A DNA stretch of 64,000 bases from Natrinema sp. HArc-T2 (GCF_041821085.1 NZ_JBGUAZ010000001.1:372001-436000); one strand, 5' to 3'; shown: positions 1-8,168, counted from the stretch's first letter. Notes: a model not told the origin generated them from the letters alone. A program made the numbers and translations.

Positions 1-91
1 TGTTTTTGGCTCGGAAGTATTGCTCGCCGCGGGCGGCGCTCTCGCGGAGGTACGAGATGATTCGCCGCTCTTCGTCGGAGTAGTCGTTCAT
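1..91 (-). CDS. N-terminal fragment of a small haloarchaeal protein (possible winged-helix, DUF7123-like)
   Basis: Only the first 30 codons are inside the window; the gene continues past base 1. The ATG is at 89-91 on the minus strand. The visible residues begin MNDYSDEERRIISYL and continue with RESAARGEQYFRAKN. This reads like the start of small haloarchaeal DNA-binding-like proteins (helix, then RGExYFxxK) that I associate from memory with DUF7123. Family membership is inference, since no diagnostic C-terminal part is visible. About 110 bases of noncoding DNA separate its start from the next gene. Confidence 0.55.
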   Translation of the reverse strand, partial: MNDYSDEERRIISYLRESAARGEQYFRAKN

Positions 92-199
92 CGTCCGTAC
101 ACGTTACTAGGTGTTCGTCGGTCTTAACTCTTAACGGCGGGAACGGCATGGAGCCAGCGCTGAGCGCCGTTCGACCCGGCAGCGGGCCCTCTCGAGTCG

Positions 200-379
200 T
201 TAGGAGGAGAGGTGGATGCCGACGACCGCCAGCGAGCTAAAGAGAACGGCCCCAGCGAATCCCCAGGCAGCCGTCACGTCCGGTGCACCAACGAGCATGA
301 CCAGTGCGCCGATCACTGCGAGTGCGCCCAGTGCGAGCCCCAGTCCGATACCCTTGTCCGTCTCGGTTTGCGTAGCCAT
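200..379 (-). CDS. Small two-helix membrane protein
   Basis: A 59-residue protein starting MATQTETDKGIGLGLALGAL. Residues about 10-31 and 38-58 are hydrophobic, giving two predicted membrane segments separated by a short DVTAAWG linker. I chose the ATG at 377-379 because the longer reading (to 418) adds a basic tail uncharacteristic of haloarchaea. Proteins of this kind are common as conserved hypothetical haloarchaeal membrane proteins (DUF7525-like, from memory). No function can be assigned. It stands alone between the left-edge gene and phoU, all on the minus strand. Confidence 0.65.
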   Translation of the reverse strand: MATQTETDKGIGLGLALGALAVIGALVMLVGAPDVTAAWGFAGAVLFSSLAVVGIHLSS

Positions 380-499
380 GCTCGGGCGTTGTGTGTGGGG
401 TCTCTTAACTTCACTCATTGCTGAGCGGTTCCGGGGCCGCTCTCACCGATGACGCCACACGGCGTCGACTGGTCGTTGGACGCTCACCTGCCGAACCGA

Positions 500-1531
500 T
501 TACTTGATCGTGGTGTGTTCGGATTCCTCGTTGAGCGCGAGGTTCGCCGCAATCTCGGCGTTTCGCATCGCGTACTGGGCGGTTTGCTGGAGGCTGACGA
601 GCACTTCCCGGACGCGAAGCAGATCCCTGTTTTGCATCTCGGGGAGTTCGTCGAGGATTTCCTGTTCTCGGCTGGCGATATCGTGGAACAGCGTCCGGAC
701 CTCGTTGGATTTGTTGTAATCGCGTTCGACAGCTGCTTCGACGGCCAGCGACGTGATTTCGTCGACCATCTCGTTGAGCTCGCGGATCTCACGCATCACC
801 GAACTGTCGACGTTTAGCGTGTGGCCCTCGGTTTCCATGACGATGTCGCCGATATCTTCGGCGTTGTCTGCCGTCAGCTCGAGGTTCTTCGCGATCGAGC
901 GGTAGCCGATCAGCGGGAAGCCGCTGTTTAAGCCAACCGCCCGCGCGAGGTTCGGGTTCTGGTAGGCCGTAAAGATCAGGCGCAACAGGAGCACGAAGAT
1001 CTTGTTCGCCTGTCGTTCCCGGTTCAGGGCGCGCTGGGCAAGATCGGGGTTGCCGTGAGCCAGCGCCTTGATCGACTCGCCGCGCATCGTCTGCCCCGTT
1101 CGCTCTAAGCGCTCGAGCAGATTGTCGAGCGTGAAGTCTTCGGGATCGACCGAACAGCGAATCGAGATGCTCTCGGGGGTTTCCTCGATGACGCCAAGCC
1201 CCATAAGCTGCGTTTCGGCCTGATAGACTGCATTGATGTGATCCGACTCGAGCGCGCCGTCTTCACGCTCGATGCGGATGATCCGCCGTCCGAGGACGTA
1301 CTGAGCGACGATCGCACGCTCGACGGCGGCGGCGTCTAGCTCGTCGGTGTGGATGATCGCTTCCGTCTCCTCCGTGCTCGCAGACTCGGGCATCACGGTC
1401 AGAGTACCCTTGCCGCTGGTCCGCAACGACACCTCGTCACCCTTCTCGACGTCGTGTTCGGACGCCCACTCCGCGGGAAGGGTCATTGCGAGTGTCGACG
1501 GGCCGAGTCGTTGCACTTTCCGCGTTTCCAT
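500..1531 (-). CDS. phoU: AbrB/SpoVT domain-PhoU fusion, phosphate uptake regulator
   Basis: A 343-residue cytoplasmic protein. Residues 1-50 (METRKVQRLGPSTLAMTLPA, then GDEVSLR) form a swapped-hairpin AbrB/MazE DNA-binding domain. Residues about 110-335 are long amphipathic helices of the PhoU type, with two helical repeats. Archaeal fusions of this architecture are annotated as phosphate uptake regulators: the AbrB part would bind DNA and the PhoU part would sense the Pst transporter or phosphate state. No pst genes are adjacent, so the phosphate role rests on the family. A TATA-like stretch (reverse complement around 1555-1562) lies about 26 bases before the ATG, fitting a leaderless transcript. 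Confidence 0.85.
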   Translation of the reverse strand: METRKVQRLGPSTLAMTLPAEWASEHDVEKGDEVSLRTSGKGTLTVMPESASTEETEAIIHTDELDAAAVERAIVAQYVLGRRIIRIEREDGALESDHINAVYQAETQLMGLGVIEETPESISIRCSVDPEDFTLDNLLERLERTGQTMRGESIKALAHGNPDLAQRALNRERQANKIFVLLLRLIFTAYQNPNLARAVGLNSGFPLIGYRSIAKNLELTADNAEDIGDIVMETEGHTLNVDSSVMREIRELNEMVDEITSLAVEAAVERDYNKSNEVRTLFHDIASREQEILDELPEMQNRDLLRVREVLVSLQQTAQYAMRNAEIAANLALNEESEHTTIK

Positions 1532-1687
1532 AGCACACCGTAGGGGTGACCCGACCTTAATCTTGACTATATGGTCATTATCTCGAGTGCGATCGTTATA
1601 TGGTTGTGACTGATGGCTGTTACGGAGACTCCCTTAAATTATTCGACCCGTCCTCCGTCGTAACGTCCAGTACTCGGCGCTCCGGCG

Positions 1688-2899
1688 TCAGGTAACGGGC
1701 AGCATTCGCGTGGTGAACCGCCCGGTTCGTACCTGCTGCCAGCCCCGGAGGTGGTCGTCGAGGTCCTCGTCGTCGGTGTCTACGTGCAGCGAGTCGATCC
1801 CGTCGAGTTTCTCGTCCGCGGCGACGACGGCGATATCGTCTGCCTGCCGGATCACCGGCGGTGAGATCTGGTGGTTCCCGCGACCGAAGAGAAAGCCCTG
1901 CCCGCCGATCGGTGAGACGACGATCGTCACTGGCTCCGTGATGACATCGAGGAGATCTGCCTCCGCGGCATCACGGGCGAGTACCGTTCCCTCGCGCCCG
2001 TCGGAGCCGCGTCCGGAGTCAGTGCCGTCCGATTCGGTATCGGAGTCGGCCCGCCAGACGTCGACACCAAGCGGCGAGGGATCGATGCCGAGTTCCGCTT
2101 CGATCGCCCCGACGGTGCTGCCGGGTCCGAAGACGTAGGTCCGACCGGGTTCGACCTCTCGAGCGAACCCCGTCGCCAGTGAGTCGACGCTCCCGCTCGA
2201 AACCTGCTTGCTCGATTGCAGGTCCGGCGCGACGGGCACCGGCACGATCGCCCGCAGTTCCGTCCGGACCTCCCCCTCGCGATAGGCATCCTCGTCGATG
2301 TCGTTGACTTCGCGAGCTTCGACGCGGTCGAACTCGGCGGCGATGCGACCGGCATCAGCCGGCGTCACACCGAAGACCGACGAGTAAATCTTGACCCCCG
2401 CTGGGACGCCAAGCATCGGTATCCCGGTGTCTCGAGACTCGGTCGAGAGTCCGTCGGTGGCGTCTGCGTCCTCGAGCACGGTTGCGACATCGACTGCGGT
2501 GCCGTCGCCGCCGACGAACAGGATCAGTTCGACATCGTGCTCGAGGAGCGCGCGGACGGCCCGCCGGGTGTCGGCTGCCGTCGTTTCGGCGTCCGCAGGG
2601 TCGCCGGGCCGTGCCGGATCGGCAGCGTCGTCCTCACAGACTGTTGCCGGATCGTAGACGACCGTCGGCTCGTAGCCAGCGTCCCGGGCCGCCCGTTCGC
2701 CCATCACGCCGGCGGCGGTGTAGACGGTGAGGTCAGGTGCGCGCCGATGGAGCGAGCGCAACGCCTCGCGTGCCCGATCCGGCGCTCGCGGCTCGGCACC
2801 GCGACGGCGCGCCTCCTCGAGTTTTCCGTCGGTCCCCTTTAGCCCGACCCGACCGCCCATCCCGGCGATCGGGTTGACGACGACGCCGATGGATTCCAT
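1688..2899 (-). CDS. ATP-NAD kinase family protein (AcoX/COG3199 type)
   Basis: A 403-residue protein beginning MESIGVVVNPIAGMGGRVGL. The NPIAGMGG start and the GGDGT motif at residues 130-134 are hallmarks of the NAD kinase/diacylglycerol kinase fold and would bind the nucleotide. A C-terminal PIGGQGFLFGRGNHQISP segment matches the long archaeal COG3199 subfamily rather than the shorter canonical NAD kinase PpnK. The substrate is therefore uncertain; NAD phosphorylation is possible but not shown. An acidic Ser/Asp linker near residue 300 looks like a halophilic insert. The ATG at 2897-2899 was preferred over one five codons upstream because it begins directly at the conserved strand. Confidence 0.82.
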   Translation of the reverse strand: MESIGVVVNPIAGMGGRVGLKGTDGKLEEARRRGAEPRAPDRAREALRSLHRRAPDLTVYTAAGVMGERAARDAGYEPTVVYDPATVCEDDAADPARPGDPADAETTAADTRRAVRALLEHDVELILFVGGDGTAVDVATVLEDADATDGLSTESRDTGIPMLGVPAGVKIYSSVFGVTPADAGRIAAEFDRVEAREVNDIDEDAYREGEVRTELRAIVPVPVAPDLQSSKQVSSGSVDSLATGFAREVEPGRTYVFGPGSTVGAIEAELGIDPSPLGVDVWRADSDTESDGTDSGRGSDGREGTVLARDAAEADLLDVITEPVTIVVSPIGGQGFLFGRGNHQISPPVIRQADDIAVVAADEKLDGIDSLHVDTDDEDLDDHLRGWQQVRTGRFTTRMLPVT

Positions 2900-3053
2900 A
2901 TCCGAGCGTCGCACGCCAGCCGGAAAGCGGTATCGTGTCGCCGACCGACGATATCGTCGTCGTCACGGCCCAGCACGCATACGGCGACGCGACGGACGGG
3001 GCGACGAGCACGATTTCTGAAGGATTAAGAGGGATGCGGACCGAGCGCCAACC

Positions 3054-3182
3054 ATGACCACACTGACCGATGCCGCTGTTCTCGCGACGGAAACGGAGCT
3101 CCCGATGAATATCGTCGGCTGGGGCGCACTCGTGTTGGGCCTGCTCGTCGTCGTTGCCTGGATGCTCTATCTCTACCGCTGA
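3054..3182 (+). CDS. Small single-helix membrane protein
   Basis: A 42-residue ORF below the length of most ORF searches. It starts MTTLTDAAVLATETELPM and contains one clear hydrophobic segment (about residues 21-40, WGALVLGLLVVVAWMLYLY), ending with a single Arg. It lies between the divergently oriented NAD-kinase-like gene and the convergent CinA-like gene. GGATTAAGAG about 30 bases upstream could be the TATA box of a leaderless message. The coding signature (GC-rich third positions, ATG, ideal TM length) makes it credible. No function can be proposed. Confidence 0.6.
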   Translation: MTTLTDAAVLATETELPMNIVGWGALVLGLLVVVAWMLYLYR

Positions 3183-3192
3183 CGGCACCACG

Positions 3193-3876
3193 TTACGGTG
3201 ATTCGACCCGTTTACGGAGCCATGCGGCTGCGTCGGCGACGGTCGTTTCGTCAGTCCCTTTGAGTTCGACCCGAACCGAGTCTCCCGGATAGCTCCCGAC
3301 GGAGACATCGAAGCGGTCCCGTAGTTCGGCGATGCGATCGAGGAGCGCGCTTTCGGGTTCGTCGGCGACGACCGTCTCGCGGTGGGTCGGCGTCCCCACG
3401 AACTCACTGGCGATCGTCTCGAACATCGTCTTCATCTCGGCAGGCACACCGGGAAGGACGTAGATACCCTCGAGTGCGGCACCGGGGGCAACACCCACGT
3501 CGTTGTGAAGCGCCCGCGCACCGACGGGCAGTTCGGCGGTCCCCGCCACGAGGTCGTCGCGGCTGTAGCCGTCCGCCTCGAGCCAGGCGATGGCCTCGTC
3601 GTGTTCCTCGAGATCGCGTCCGAGTGCGGCTGCGACGCCGTTCATCGTGAGATCGTCGTGAGTCGGGCCGAGTCCGCCCGTGACGATGACGGCGTCGTAC
3701 TCGGCGCGATACTCGTTGACGACGCGAGCGATGTCGCCGACCCGATCTGGCACAGTCGTGACACGCTCGACGCCGACGCCGCGGTCGTCGAGTTGTTCGC
3801 AAAGCCACGTAGCGTTCGTATCCGTCGTCCGTCCGGCAAGTAGCTCGTCTCCGACCGTTACGACCGCGACGTTCAT
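3193..3876 (-). CDS. CinA-like molybdopterin-binding domain protein
   Basis: A 227-residue protein starting MNVAVVTVGDELLAGRTTDT. The N-terminal GDELLxG and the central VTGGLGPTHDDLT motif identify the MoCF-biosynthesis/CinA N-terminal domain (MoaB/MogA fold). Length and lack of the C-terminal amidase domain match archaeal stand-alone competence/damage-inducible CinA-like proteins, whose substrate in archaea is not settled (nicotinamide-nucleotide or ADP-ribose pyrophosphatase in bacterial CinA). The start at 3874-3876 matches the family; an upstream in-frame extension of 35 residues is rich in Cys/Lys and unlike haloarchaeal protein. It diverges from the winged-helix gene at 4015. Confidence 0.85.
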   Translation of the reverse strand: MNVAVVTVGDELLAGRTTDTNATWLCEQLDDRGVGVERVTTVPDRVGDIARVVNEYRAEYDAVIVTGGLGPTHDDLTMNGVAAALGRDLEEHDEAIAWLEADGYSRDDLVAGTAELPVGARALHNDVGVAPGAALEGIYVLPGVPAEMKTMFETIASEFVGTPTHRETVVADEPESALLDRIAELRDRFDVSVGSYPGDSVRVELKGTDETTVADAAAWLRKRVESP

Positions 3877-3965
3877 ACTGGCTCGTTTGCACCCACCGTT
3901 CAAATGTGTCTCGCCTGCCGCCATCTCGTTCGCAATCCTGTAATCTGAGAATGATTTTCGACAAA

Positions 3966-3993
3966 GTGGTAGTAACCACAAGATTCAATCTTG
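3966..3993. promoter_or_regulatory. Two abutting palindromes upstream of the winged-helix regulator
   Basis: GTGGT-AGTA-ACCAC occupies 3966-3979 and the perfect 7-1-7 palindrome CAAGATT-C-AATCTTG occupies 3979-3993, sharing one base. They lie 22-50 bases before the ATG at 4015 and between two divergent genes. Such symmetry is typical of dimeric winged-helix operators, so autoregulation by the downstream gene is a reasonable inference. GAGAGGAG at 4005-4012 is a plausible ribosome binding site, suggesting a leadered mRNA. Confidence 0.5.
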
Positions 3994-4014
3994 ATAATTA
4001 GTAACGAGAGGAGT

Positions 4015-4371
4015 ATGTCTCGGAGCCAAATACAACAAACCGAGGGGGATTCGGCTGCAGTGCTCTCCGCACTGGGGAGTAAATACAGCGTAGACATACT
4101 CTGTGCAGCAGGCACACCGAAATCAGCACAAACGCTCAGCGACGATATCGAGATTCCGATCGCGACCTGTTATCGTCGAATCGAGGAACTCGTCAATGCG
4201 GGACTGTTGACCTGTGAGGGACGACGACTTTCTGATGAGGGAAGACGAACGAACATCTACCGTCGAACGGTAGACGAAATCGAGATCGATTTCTCGGACG
4301 AGACGCCCGAATTTTCGCGCAAACGACGCACCGAGGCGAAAAACAGGCTTCAAGACCAGCTCAAGGGCTAA
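4015..4371 (+). CDS. Winged-helix (ArsR-like) transcriptional regulator
   Basis: A 118-residue protein starting MSRSQIQQTEGDSAAVLSAL. Residues about 12-75 read as a winged helix-turn-helix: LGSKYSVDILCAAGTPKSA, then IPIATCYRRIEELVNAGLL as turn plus recognition helix, then a basic wing (GRRLSDEGRRTN). The remainder ends in a charged helix (FSRKRRTEAKNRLQDQL). Many haloarchaeal ArsR-like HTH proteins have this form. The TTG eight codons upstream is less likely than this ATG, which has GAGAGGAG in front. Located 128 bases before the preQ0 operon on the same strand, it is a candidate regulator of that operon; this is positional inference. Confidence 0.8.
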   Translation: MSRSQIQQTEGDSAAVLSALGSKYSVDILCAAGTPKSAQTLSDDIEIPIATCYRRIEELVNAGLLTCEGRRLSDEGRRTNIYRRTVDEIEIDFSDETPEFSRKRRTEAKNRLQDQLKG

Positions 4372-4470
4372 TACTGCCGACAACCGGTCAGTGGCTACGC
4401 GAGCAACGCTTCTCTGCGGGTCTGCACGCGACGGACACGTCCGGGAACCGACCAGTCCAAAGCGGCCATC

Positions 4471-4493
4471 CTTAAGTATTCTCGAAAGAATAC
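4471..4493 (+). promoter_or_regulatory. preQ0 operon promoter with 18-bp palindromic operator-like site
   Basis: CTTAAGTA at 4471-4478 is a good haloarchaeal TATA box placed 22-29 bases before the queD ATG at 4500, implying a leaderless transcript. Overlapping it is a perfect inverted repeat GTATTCT-CGAA-AGAATAC at 4476-4493. A repressor bound here would cover the space between TATA box and transcription start. The site is seen directly; its use as an operator is inference. Confidence 0.6.
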
Positions 4494-4499
4494 CGAAGT

Positions 4500-4979
4500 A
4501 TGACCAATCCTGCCGAGATCTCCGAATCCGGACTGGACGCCACGGCGGACACCGATGTCGTCGGGCACCGTCGCACTCTCCACGTCGGTCGCGACCGACC
4601 GATTAGAATCAGTACCGGGCACCGGATTCGACACCACGACGGCAAGTGTTCGCGACCGCATGGTCACAACTACGAAATCTCCGTCACCGTCGCGGGACGG
4701 CTGACCGAGGAGGGATGGATCGCCGACAAAGGAGATATTACCGACATAATCGACGAGTGGGATCATATGTTCCTGCTCGAGGCCGGCGATCCCCTCATCG
4801 AGGCCTTCGAGGCGGCTGGCGACGACGACGCAGTCATCGTCCTCGAGCATCCGCCGACAGCCGAGGTGATGAGCGTCGTCTTAGAGCGGAAACTCGCGGC
4901 GGCCTTGCCCGAGACAGTGACCGATGTCGCGGTACAGGTCAATGAGACGAGTGAACTCTGCGGGGGGAGCACGCTCTGA
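4500..4979 (+). CDS. queD: 6-carboxy-5,6,7,8-tetrahydropterin synthase QueD
   Basis: A 159-residue member of the PTPS/QueD family. It converts dihydroneopterin triphosphate to 6-carboxytetrahydropterin, the second step towards preQ0, which archaea use to make archaeosine in tRNA. Zinc-ligand histidines are visible at H41 (STGHRI) and H54/H56 (PHGHNYEI); the catalytic Cys is C50 (DGKCSRPHGHN). DHMFLLE and the C-terminal NETSE glutamate also match the family. The first 25 residues are an acidic haloarchaeal extension. It is the first gene of queD-queE-queC; its TGA (4977-4979) lies one base before the queE ATG. Confidence 0.93.
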   Translation: MTNPAEISESGLDATADTDVVGHRRTLHVGRDRPIRISTGHRIRHHDGKCSRPHGHNYEISVTVAGRLTEEGWIADKGDITDIIDEWDHMFLLEAGDPLIEAFEAAGDDDAVIVLEHPPTAEVMSVVLERKLAAALPETVTDVAVQVNETSELCGGSTL

Positions 4980-4980
4980 G

Positions 4981-5775
4981 ATGCCGGTTTCCGACTCCGC
5001 CGATCGTGCCCCCGGCGCTGCGACCGATGCCGAGCGCGGAACCGACGGGTCGTCCGATGGCCTGCCGATCAACGAGTTGTTCTACTCGCTCCAGGGCGAG
5101 GGCACCCTCGCCGGCGTCCCGTCGGTGTTCGTCCGCACGAGCGGCTGTAACCTCCGGTGTTGGTTCTGTGACTCCTATCACACCTCCTGGGAGCCGACCC
5201 ACGCCTGGATGAGCCTCGAGGAGATCCTCGCCGAGATCGAGTCCTACGACGCCGACCACGTCGTTCTCACCGGCGGCGAACCCCTGCTTCACGACGACAG
5301 CGTTGCCTTGCTCGAGGCCCTCGACGACCGAGACTACCACACCACCGTCGAGACCAACGGGACGATCTACCGGGACGCGCCGATCGACCTCGCCTCGATC
5401 AGCCCAAAACTCCAGAGCAGTACACCGACGCCCGAACGCGATCCACAGGGCGAGGGCGAGTGGGCCGAGCGCCACGAAGCCGACCGGATCGACCTCGATA
5501 CGCTCGCCCGACTCGTCGCAGACTACGACTTTCAGCTCAAATTCGTCGTGACCGACGCCGACGACATGCCGGAGATTCTCGAGTTGCTCGCGGACCTGCG
5601 AGCGACCGCCGAGGTTCCGATCCGAGACGACGACGTGCTCCTGATGCCCGAGGGAGCGACCCGCGAGCGACTCGCCGACACGCGCAGCCGGGTCGCCGAC
5701 CTGGCGATGGAGCATGGCTTCCGGTACACGCCGCGGCTCCACGTCGACCTCTGGAACGACGCGCCCGAAACGTAA
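4981..5775 (+). CDS. queE: 7-carboxy-7-deazaguanine synthase QueE (radical SAM)
   Basis: A 264-residue radical SAM enzyme that ring-contracts 6-carboxytetrahydropterin to 7-carboxy-7-deazaguanine. The cluster motif is C56-x3-C60-x2-C63 (GCNLRCWFCD), the usual spacing for archaeal QueE. SLQGEG at 37-42 and LTGGEPLL are family signatures for substrate and SAM binding. The ATG at 4981 follows the queD stop by one base; an upstream in-frame ATG at 4924 lies inside queD and was rejected. The first 28 residues are low-complexity and acidic. Co-transcription with queD and queC is clear from the spacing. Confidence 0.93.
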   Translation: MPVSDSADRAPGAATDAERGTDGSSDGLPINELFYSLQGEGTLAGVPSVFVRTSGCNLRCWFCDSYHTSWEPTHAWMSLEEILAEIESYDADHVVLTGGEPLLHDDSVALLEALDDRDYHTTVETNGTIYRDAPIDLASISPKLQSSTPTPERDPQGEGEWAERHEADRIDLDTLARLVADYDFQLKFVVTDADDMPEILELLADLRATAEVPIRDDDVLLMPEGATRERLADTRSRVADLAMEHGFRYTPRLHVDLWNDAPET

Positions 5776-5797
5776 TTACCCGCTATTCGACCTCACG

Positions 5798-6541
5798 ATG
5801 ACTGACACTCCCAGCGACTCCGCGACCGACGAATCGACCACTGACCGCGCCGTCGTCCTCCTCTCCGGCGGGATGGACAGCGCTACCGTCGCTTACGAGG
5901 CCCGCGAGCGTGGCTACGAGATTTACGCGTTGCACACGTCCTACGGCCAGCGCACTGAGGATCGCGAACTCGAGTGTGCCCGTCGACTGGCCGACGAGCT
6001 CGACGCGGCCGACTTCCTGCGGATCGAGACCGGCCACCTCGCGGCGATCGGGGCCTCGAGTCTCACCGACGACGAGCTGGCCGTCGAAGACGCCGACATA
6101 GAGAGCGACGAGATTCCCTCGTCGTACGTTCCCTTCCGGAACGCGAATCTGCTCGCGATGGCGGTCTCCTACGCGGAGGCCAACGACTGCGACGCGGTGT
6201 TTATGGGTGCTCATAGCGAGGACTTCTCAGGATACCCTGACTGCCGACCCGCGTTCTTCGAGGCCTTCGAGCAGGTGGTCGACGTCGGCACGAAACCCGA
6301 GACCGAGATCGCGATCGAAGTGCCGTTCGTCGAGCACTCGAAGACCGACATCGCCGCACGCGGCGTCGAACTCGAGGTTCCGTACGAACACACGTGGAGT
6401 TGCTATCGGGAGAACGAACCCGCCTGTGGCACCTGCGATGCGTGTGCGTTCCGACTGCAGGCGTTCCAGCGGATCGGCGTTCGTGACCCGATCGAGTACG
6501 CCGAGCGGCCATCGTACGTCGACGACTATAGTAGCCACTGA
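5798..6541 (+). CDS. queC: 7-cyano-7-deazaguanine synthase QueC
   Basis: A 247-residue ATP-dependent enzyme turning 7-carboxy-7-deazaguanine into preQ0. The PP-loop SGGMDS sits at residues 23-28. The C-terminal zinc site is C202, C210, C213 and C216 (SCYRENEPACGTCDAC). The ATG at 5798 starts 22 bases after queE. The last codons (DYSSH) and the TGA are contributed by the left arm of an 87-bp palindromic element at 6526-6612, so the natural C-terminus has been replaced or extended. The functional domains lie well upstream, so the enzyme should be active. Confidence 0.93.
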   Translation: MTDTPSDSATDESTTDRAVVLLSGGMDSATVAYEARERGYEIYALHTSYGQRTEDRELECARRLADELDAADFLRIETGHLAAIGASSLTDDELAVEDADIESDEIPSSYVPFRNANLLAMAVSYAEANDCDAVFMGAHSEDFSGYPDCRPAFFEAFEQVVDVGTKPETEIAIEVPFVEHSKTDIAARGVELEVPYEHTWSCYRENEPACGTCDACAFRLQAFQRIGVRDPIEYAERPSYVDDYSSH

Positions 6542-6612
6542 ACGTCAATGCACACCCGATCGAACAGACGGCTGTGCGATCGGTGTGTAAATCGTTTCAG
6601 TTGTTACTATAG
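6526..6612. repeat. 87-bp palindromic element (MITE/REP-like) overlapping the 3' end of queC
   Basis: The sequence starts CTATAGTAGCCACTGAAC and ends in its imperfect reverse complement (CAGTTGTTACTATAG). Arms of 42 and 41 bases (6526-6567 and 6572-6612) surround a 4-base centre, ACGG. Matching blocks are CTATAGTA, ACTGAA, CACACC, GATCG and ACAG. Perfect outer ends and drifting inner bases suggest a small mobile or dispersed palindrome rather than a simple terminator. I recall similar CTATAG-bounded palindromes in other haloarchaeal genomes, but that is memory and unchecked. It could also fold as an RNA hairpin and end the que transcript. Confidence 0.7.
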
Positions 6613-6870
6613 CGATCGCGTCGTGAAAATCGGTACCGCGTCCGGTACCGAGTGCCCCCAAACGGCCACGCGAAACGGTGCTCAGATCCTCGTTCGTGCT
6701 TTTCTCTCTCCGTTCCTCGAGGACGCGTGGCCTGTATCATCGGTGCTTGACACACGAGACGGTCTATCAATCACCGGACTTGCTATCGCCCAGTGACAGG
6801 GGTGACTCCGCGCTCCGCTGCGATAAGATCTATGCTTGGCAATCCCACGCATTCATATTCCGTACCGGGA
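6613..6870. other. Intergenic region without recognisable gene
   Basis: With the palindromic element this makes about 330 bases between queC and the convergent alcohol dehydrogenase gene. One 82-codon open frame (6548-6796) crosses the element and has a Cys/Arg-rich, non-haloarchaeal composition, so I do not call it. I see no tRNA, no obvious promoter and no further repeat. Confidence 0.5.
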
Positions 6871-8094
6871 TCACCACGCCGCCTCGAGCACGCGTTCGAT
6901 TTCCGCGACGGTCGGATCGAGTCCGGGCGGCGCATTCGTCATGAAGCTGTCCGCCAGGATCGCCTCCGCGACGGCAGTGAACGCGTCGGGCTCGGGACCG
7001 TCGACGTCGCGTAGCCGTGTCGGGAGCCCGAGTGTGTCCCGGACCTCGGTGACCGCCGCGACGACTGCAGCGGCCTGATCCGCGGCGTTGCCGACGCCGA
7101 GTGCATCCGCGAGCATCCCCACGCGAGCGTCGACGCCCACCTGCTCGAACAGATAGTCGAGGACGTGGGAGACGACGACGGCATGGGCGGCCCCCTGCTG
7201 GACGTCGTCCGTTCGCGTCAGCCCGTGGCCGAACGCATGGACGATCGAGAGCGTCGTCTCGCCGGGTCGCGAGATGCCGTACTGGACGAGGATGAGACCC
7301 TCGAGGATCGTCTCGAACGTGTCGAGATCGCGATTTCCGTCGCCGAACGCTGCGAGCCCGTCGACGAGTTTCTCGAGCCCGTGGCGGGCAGTCGCGTCGG
7401 TCACCGGCGTCGCGTTATTCGCGTAGAGCGTCTCGATCCCTTTGTCGAAGCCGTTCATCGCCGACCCCGCGAGCACCGCGTCGGGTGTGGTCGCGACCAG
7501 TTCAGGATCGTAGAACGCGGCTGCTGGCATCAATCCCGGATCGCCGACGCCACCGCCGACCTCCTCGTCGACCGGCAGCGTTGCGGGCGCGGCGGTGATG
7601 CCGGCGCCCGTCGAGAGGTCGGCACCGGCCAGCGTCGTCGGTACGGCGAGGATCGGTACCAATCCGTCGTCGGGGACGGTGATCGTCCCTGTTTCGGCGA
7701 ACGCGGCGGCGACGTCGTCGGTCGCTCGATCGCTCGCCGCGAGGGTACTGACGGCTTTCGCGACGTCGAGGCTGCTGCCGCCGCCGAGGCTGACGATCGC
7801 GTCGGCGTCGACCTCCCGCAGCCGCTCGCGACCCTCGAGCGCCGTCGCCAGCCGCTTTTTCGGCGTCGTCTCGTCGAAGACGTCCGCCAATCGATCCCCC
7901 AGGCCCGCCCTGACCGGCTCGATCACCGCCGGTGTGCTGCCGACGGTCGAGCCACAGACGAGCAGCGCGCGCTCGAGCCCCTGTCGCTCGAGTTCGGTCG
8001 CGAGGTCGTCGACACAGCCCGCGCCGAAGCGTATCGTCGCGGGATCGTAGTCGAATCGGAACGCGGAGTCGCGGTCGGTCGCGTCGGCTGTCAT
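6871..8094 (-). CDS. Iron-containing (group III) alcohol dehydrogenase family protein
   Basis: A 407-residue oxidoreductase. The N-terminal half is a Rossmann-like domain with LLVCGSTVG and the family signature GGGSSLDVAKAV, which binds NAD(P). The C-terminal helical half carries the iron site, seen as IVHAFGHGL with further His in GAAHAVVVSH. This places it in the Fe-ADH/glycerol dehydrogenase superfamily; the alcohol or aldehyde substrate cannot be told from sequence. I chose the ATG at 8092-8094 (MTADATDRDSAFRF) rather than an upstream in-frame ATG with an Arg-rich tail. It is convergent with queC and monocistronic or first in a minus-strand group. Confidence 0.88.
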   Translation of the reverse strand: MTADATDRDSAFRFDYDPATIRFGAGCVDDLATELERQGLERALLVCGSTVGSTPAVIEPVRAGLGDRLADVFDETTPKKRLATALEGRERLREVDADAIVSLGGGSSLDVAKAVSTLAASDRATDDVAAAFAETGTITVPDDGLVPILAVPTTLAGADLSTGAGITAAPATLPVDEEVGGGVGDPGLMPAAAFYDPELVATTPDAVLAGSAMNGFDKGIETLYANNATPVTDATARHGLEKLVDGLAAFGDGNRDLDTFETILEGLILVQYGISRPGETTLSIVHAFGHGLTRTDDVQQGAAHAVVVSHVLDYLFEQVGVDARVGMLADALGVGNAADQAAAVVAAVTEVRDTLGLPTRLRDVDGPEPDAFTAVAEAILADSFMTNAPPGLDPTVAEIERVLEAAW

Positions 8095-8168
8095 GTACGC
8101 TCGTACGCGCCGATCGATGTTAAAGTCGCGAGCAGCGGCGATGCGCTCGCCTGTCAAAACGGCAGCCG

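Noticed and set aside
6548-6796. 82-codon open frame after queC
   Set aside because: Starts within the palindromic element, has Cys/Arg-rich non-haloarchaeal composition and no recognisable domain.
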